A DNA stretch of 64,000 nucleotides from Bolinopsis microptera (Eukaryota > Ctenophora > Tentaculata > Lobata > Bolinopsidae), in assembly GCF_026151205.1 (NCBI RefSeq), contig NC_087078.1, forward strand, positions 10,397,675-10,461,674, written 5' to 3'. A model generated the notes under the pieces. That model saw only the letters and a program-made list of their open reading frames with translations, was not told where the DNA came from and made no database searches. Below, piece after piece: positions 59,362 through 64,000 of the stretch. Every line of letters begins with the position of its first letter. Positions within the stretch are counted from its first letter, which is position 1. The position numbers were made by a program, and so were the translations under genes.

Positions 59362-59592
59362 TTAAGATGTGCCACCCGACGCGCCACGCAATTTTTCTCG
59401 TTGCTCGTCGCACGTCGACGCCCTCATTAAATTTTTGGAGAAAATCGCTCGCCAAAATTTGTTGGACCAGGACGATGTCCTAGCCTGGCAGCTCATTGCG
59501 CGGCGCGTCGCAACGAGCTTCGTTGTTCGTCGACGTGCGACGAGCAACGAAAAAAATTGTGTGGCGCGTCGAGTGGCACATCTTAACGGGCG
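59362..59592. repeat. Inner inverted repeat in the foldback centre
   Basis: GTTAAGATGTGCCACCCGAC and the stretch through GTTGCTCGTCGCACGTCGAC (59362-59420) are mirrored by GTCGACGTGCGACGAGCAAC through GTGGCACATCTTAAC (59528-59592), with 1-2-bp differences. This is a second, smaller foldback unit of about 230 bp at the hinge of the large palindrome. Confidence 0.85.
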
Positions 59593-59807
59593 CTCCTACT
59601 AAATCGCTCGCCCAAATTTTAAGAAAATTCTTGTGAAAAGGCGCAAGGCCCTTTGGGCTTGAAAGTGATCGGAATCGGTGTATTTTTGGACGCTGATTCC
59701 GAATCACCCCCCATGACGTAGGGTTAAAATGCGTCGCTGGAGAGTTATGGGCAAAAAACCGATTTGGTCACGTGACAGGCTAGTAAAATACGAATTCGAT
59801 TGTTTAG

Positions 59808-59892
59808 GGCTCGGGTTAGGGTTAGGGTTGTGGTAAGGGTTATGGTTAGCTTCGAGGTTATGGTTAGGGTTAGGGTTGGGATAAGGGTTCAT
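59808..59892. repeat. Degenerate telomere-like (TTAGGG)n tract
   Basis: GGGTTAGGGTTAGGGTTGTGG, then GGTTATGGTTAGGGTTAGGG and GATAAGGGTT, in the asymmetric centre of the foldback element. TTAGGG is the usual animal telomere repeat; the tract is interstitial and decayed. Confidence 0.8.
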
Positions 59893-61155
59893 GTAAAACC
59901 GTTTTGTACGGCTGCAAAACCATAAAAACCAAAGTCACGTGAAATTTTTGGGCGAGCGAATTAGTAAGAGCCCTTAACGGGGGATACGCGTATAAATTTC
60001 GATCGCTGACGTACAGCTGCGAATGGCGTCAGCTAGTAGGATTTCATACTACAAGGCACATCGCGTTTACCTAGCTAACCAGGTCATTTCCGCCTCCGGC
60101 GGTCGCGCGCTACTGCAAGCGAGAGGGCTATAGTTAGAGCAACACATCGCGCCACAAGCCAAATATTTATCAACATCTTGACTAGCTACGCGGTCCTTTT
60201 CCGCAATATGCGCTCGCGCTGTGCTCAAAAATTGACGTCGTCAATCAATCAACATCAAGATTTTAGTTTTACATTTGACCTTTCTGTCAAAAAATCTTTG
60301 AATTTTCAATCGGTGGTCGATGTTACCTGAGGACCTCAGGCTTCGTCCTTACTTCGTCACAGGACGATCGGAGCTCGAAGAGCGTAGAGAGTGCTGGCTG
60401 GCGTCGTCCTGTGATGGTCGACGTATTTTTGCTTGCTAAAAACGCTTCCCCATATGAGATAATATGACAAAAATTGTTTTGGTCACGTGACCAGTCAATG
60501 ACATTGATATTTCGCTGCGGACGGTTTGGTGGAGGGTTAGGGTCAACGTTTATACATTATAGGGTCAAAGTTAGGACTAGAGTTGTACACTATTGACATT
60601 GTGAGGGTAATGGTTAAGGTTTATCACTACACACTAGCGACCTTTTCATCTGACCACAATATTGCAAAATGCTATGTTGTATGTCACGTGACAAATTTAG
60701 CCGAGGGTCGGAAGACGGAGGTCGGAAGTCAGTGGACTCTGTTGGAGTCCGGCGGACTCCGAGCGGAGTCCGCCGAGCTGGCGGACTCCGCCAAGCTCCG
60801 CCGGACTCCGCCGGATTCAAGTCTGGTAGAGAGGTCCGGCGGAGTCCGCCAAGCACTCCGCCGGAGTCCGCGGCGGACCGGAGTCCGCCTAGTGGCTTAG
60901 TCCGCGGCGGACACTCCACCGAGCCGCCGCGGAGCCGCTCGGAGTCCGCGGCGGACTTTAAAGTCCGCTCGGAGTCCGCTCGGCTCCGCTCGGAGTCCGC
61001 CAAAATGTACTCGAGTCCACTGTAAATACATTTTGGCGGAGCACCGCCGGAGTCCGCTCGGAGTCCGGCGGCTCCGCCGGAGTCCGCTCGGAGTCCGCCC
61101 GGAGTCCGGCGGCTCCGCCGCGGACTCGACTCCGCGACGGATAGTGCCCATAGTT

Positions 61156-61177
61156 CCATCTTTTACTAAGCCCATAC
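61156..61177 (-). pseudogene. PHD-RT copy 2, 5' remnant
   Basis: CCATCTTTTACTAAGCCCAT continues the minus-strand PHD-RT copy beyond the foldback insertion (protein GLSKRW). Homology to copy 1 then stops, marking the 5' truncation point of copy 2. Confidence 0.85.
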
Positions 61178-61664
61178 ATGTCCTTTAACACATATTGCAT
61201 GATTCTATTTATTTTAATTTAAAGCTGTTTTTATTGTTACATCTTTGCTAAAGTACAAAGTAATGTAAAGTAAAGTAAAATTTATGACATCACATCCATC
61301 TGTCTACTAAATATCATCGTACTATGTAATGTGAAAAAAATATATAATAAATATTGCCCCACCAACATTAATTCTTTATCGAATACAATATTGAAAAATA
61401 TTTGATTGATGGCTAAGGAGGACATTGCCAAAATACCTATCTTTCTTATATTTATTGAAATAAACATATAATATCCATTACTCCAGGAGTGATGACAGGA
61501 TATACATCTTTCTTGTATGTTGTACAAGTTATTTTCACCCTATTTTGTTTCATAAAAATATTACTGTTAGCCGTGAGGGTACTTTTCAGTACACAAACAT
61601 TGTATTTTACTATTAAAAATGGTAATTTAATAATTTTACAGATACATGTACTGTAAATGACATC
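61178..61664. other. Upstream region of the PDE12-like gene
   Basis: AT-rich. TTTTACAG at about 61634-61641 could be a splice acceptor ahead of the first identified ATG (61665), so a 5' untranslated exon may lie further left. No TATA box assigned. Confidence 0.4.
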
Positions 61665-64000
61665 ATGAACCGTCTTGTGGTTCGTACCTTGTCAAAGAAT
61701 AGATTATGTATACTTCTTCACCTGCCATATCAAACAAAACGCTTTGATCGATCATCAAATGAGACTGTGGAAGCATTTGTCAACAGGATAAAATCAAAAT
61801 TACCCACTGAAGTTAAAACAGTAGCTCTCACTGATTGTAGAGGAACTACTGTTAAGAAAACTGTCGAGTTGTGTGATGCTCTAATCCCAACCAACCAATT
61901 CGTTTGTAATGACATTGTTTATGAGATTTTGGTTGATCCTCCTACTATCGAATCTCTAAAGATTCCCAATACACCAGTCGCAGGTTGGTTACAAATCTTT
62001 TTTGTTTGGCAAGTTAAATTTCTACAGACTATATTGGTTGGTAGATTTTGGTCTTATTATTTAATGTTATCAGGTCTGGCGATCTCCCCCACAGTCAAAT
62101 TGATAGATTTGACCTTAAATGACCTCACTTATACTTGGGAGACTAAAGCTAAAGACAGTGATTCATGGGAACAAATCTCAACTTCAGAGGTGCTATTGCT
62201 GTATCAAAAGCTGGTCGGAAATGTTATACGACTTTCGAGTAAAGCTGTGGGTAAGTCTTTATTTCTGTCATTGTTACTAGACATTGGTTATAATGTCTCC
62301 TTATGGTAATTGATGGCCAATGCACATGTGGAGCATGAGTTTATTTCCATTTCCATGTTGTAATCATCTATTTCTTTACAGGAGTAGAGACAGTTTTTTC
62401 TAATGTTATTGGTCCAGTAATTGACGATAAAGATACCAACATATTGCTCTCAAGAGCTGTTCCAATAGAATATGGTTATACAAGACTTATGTCCTACAAC
62501 ATTTTGGCTGGTGAGTAACATTATATAATACCCATTAAGAAATAAATTTCTCACAAGCATGGTGACTTTTAAACATTCCAGCTGTGTTTTTGGGTAACTT
62601 TTAAAGAAATAAAAAACAGCTGTGGTCCATAACAGGCCGCCATTACATAAGAACAGTCATTTAGCAGCCTTGTAAATTCTAGAATTAATGATTTCTAAGT
62701 TTGCAGATGTTTTTATGGAATCTAAGACAAAGCCAATCACAAACCATTTTCCTTACTGTTCAAAGAAGTACCAGGCCAGGGAATACAGAGAGCCAAGAAT
62801 TGTGGCTGAAGTTTGGGCTCACAATCCTCACCTGCTCTGTTTGCAAGAAGTAAGTTAGTACTGCACTGGTCAGTATTGAATTGTATTCAGTTAAGTTATG
62901 ATTTAAAAGAAGAAACTAATAATTCTGAATTGATATCTGCCCACCTTTCAAGGAAACCAATGTAAAACTGCTCAGGTTGAAGATAAAACATTTAGCAAAT
63001 ATCTGGTGCCAATGTTGCAGTCGTACCAGGGACACATTACAGTGAAAAAAGGAAGATTCAAAGCTGGTTGTGCTATTTTCTTTAAACTTGACCAGTATGA
63101 AGAAGTAAGTTATGTTGCAAATAGCAGTGCACATAATATTATAATCTGAACATTATACTGATTGTAATACCCAGTTACTCTTTTTTTAGATTTTTTTACA
63201 TTAGATTAAATTCATCGTTTCTACCTCGCATTGTACTCTATTTGTACTAGTTTCCTGTTTATTTATGAGCAAATTTTGCATTCTCAGTCCTCAACAGAGT
63301 ATGAGTAATTGATTTTTTAAAAAGTGCTTCACTTTTCAGTGCCAGTATGAAAGTTTCCCTTTACCAGATTTGTATCAAGAAAACTCTCAAATGTTGGACT
63401 TGATCGACCTTGGTAAGTTCAAACAGATTTTTAATCGATAATATGCAACGATTATTAAATATACATTTGACATCGTAATTTAAAGTAAGTAATATCATAT
63501 AATAATGCACACAACCTGTCTAGATTGATTGCTTCACGAGTGTAACCAGACTAAGCTGTGTAGAATTCGGCCCGACACAGATGTGGTTAAATTAGAAGGA
63601 AACCGTTAATATATTGACGGGTTAGTTGTATAAACTGGAAATTCTAAATGTTAATATTTGGATAAATTAGTTAACACTAGAAACTCCAGGTAACCAAATG
63701 AACAGCAAATTTCCAGAAACCTGGAGAGACATATCAATCAGATCGATCATGTCACAGATAGTCGTTTTAAAAAACAAAGAATCCAAGAAACTAGTAATAG
63801 TTGGCAACACACATCTGTACTGGAATCCTAAATACCACATAATAGCACTGTTCCACATACATGCCCTCTGTAGCAAGATCCAGGCTGTTAGGAAGGTTTA
63901 TCAGAAGCAGGGGGAGGGTGTCAGTTTGGTTATTTGTGGTGATATGAACTCTCAGACAACCAGTTTAGTTCATGCTTATCTCACTGATGGAGTGGTCTCG
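61665..64000 (+). CDS. PDE12: PDE12-like 2',5'-phosphodiesterase, 7 exons, runs off the window
   Basis: Exons: 61665-61983, 62074-62250, 62383-62510, 62707-62849, 62976-63104, 63340-63412 and 63690 to beyond 64000. All introns are GT-AG and phases agree. The N-terminus (MNRLVVRTLSKNRLCILLHL) is basic and acid-free, as in a mitochondrial presequence. ILVDPPTIESLKIPNTPVAG and the following region match the PDE12 N-terminal domain. Then come the exonuclease-endonuclease-phosphatase motifs: LMSYNILA, HNPHLLCLQEVEDKTFS (metal-binding Glu), FKAGCAIFFK, VGNTHLYWNP (catalytic His and Asn) and CGDMNSQ. The final S-D-H motif lies past the window. PDE12 degrades 2',5'-oligoadenylate and trims mitochondrial poly(A). 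The related CCR4/Angel/nocturnin proteins share the nuclease fold, but the N-terminal domain favours PDE12. Confidence 0.88.

Larger units (their letters stand above)
58102..61149. mobile_element. 3.0-kb palindromic foldback element with 6-bp TSD
   Basis: Two long inverted arms (58102 to about 59367; about 59974 to 61149) start CGGCACTATCCGTCGCGGAG and, from the other end, GGGCACTATCCGTCGCGGAG. The target ATAGTT is duplicated (58096-58101, 61150-61155); copy 1 at about 49168-49185 gives the empty site. The outer roughly 450 bp of each arm are built from GCGGACTCCGAGC-like subterminal repeats and are extremely GC-rich against an AT-rich background. Frames up to 181 codons in the arms mirror each other and encode Arg/Ser/Gly/Pro repeats, so no credible transposase is carried. 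The element looks non-autonomous. Confidence 0.88.

Noticed and set aside
58226-61200. Arg/Ser/Gly/Pro-rich frames up to 181 codons
   Set aside because: They mirror each other in the two palindrome arms, occur in several phases and consist of GGACTCCG repeat translation.

Overview
This is AT-rich eukaryotic nuclear DNA. It has spliceosomal GT-AG introns, metazoan gene families (an interferon-regulatory-factor DNA-binding domain and a PDE12-like 2',5'-phosphodiesterase), TTAGGG-like repeat tracts and a heavy load of transposable elements. The mix of elements (XPG-nuclease Academ-type DNA transposon, PHD-finger reverse transcriptase with a nuclease-like tail, CR1/L2-like LINEs, hAT-like MITEs) suggests an invertebrate animal such as a cnidarian, sponge or other marine lineage. 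I cannot name the species from sequence alone.

Layout. 1-294: 42-bp tandem repeat. 392-5225: a probable DNA transposon with G-run inverted termini and a 6-bp target duplication, full of GGA/TCC microsatellite and holding one complex coding block of unknown function. 7785-9332: 28-bp satellite with a 728-bp higher-order period. 9891-12780: two nearly identical CR1/L2-like LINE fragments facing each other. 15155-15745, 16879-16982, 17150-17372 and 21523-21597: short-period arrays, several built around CACGTG. 23569-25134: a two-exon host gene with a BESS-like C-terminus. 26395-30230: an old tandem duplication split by a LINE tail with poly(A). 32996-33613: two exons of an IRF-like gene. 34518-34805 and 38651-39080: two MITEs with 8-bp target duplications. 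40898-42075 and 45228-45985: eroded LINE fragments.

44310-61177 is a nest of mobile DNA. A 5'-truncated PHD-RT retroelement copy (47223-50343, plus strand) faces a second copy on the minus strand. That second copy is broken by two later insertions: a 7.0-kb Academ-type transposon (50695-57660, TSD TAA, roughly 390-400-bp TIRs, three-exon gene) and a 3.0-kb GC-rich palindromic foldback element (58102-61149, TSD ATAGTT). Both insertion sites can be read to the base because the intact copy gives the empty-site sequence.

61665-64000: seven exons of a PDE12-like gene, running off the right end. The host genes identified with confidence are the IRF-like gene (minus), the BESS-like gene (minus) and the PDE12-like gene (plus). 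Most of the rest is repeats or sequence in which I see no gene.
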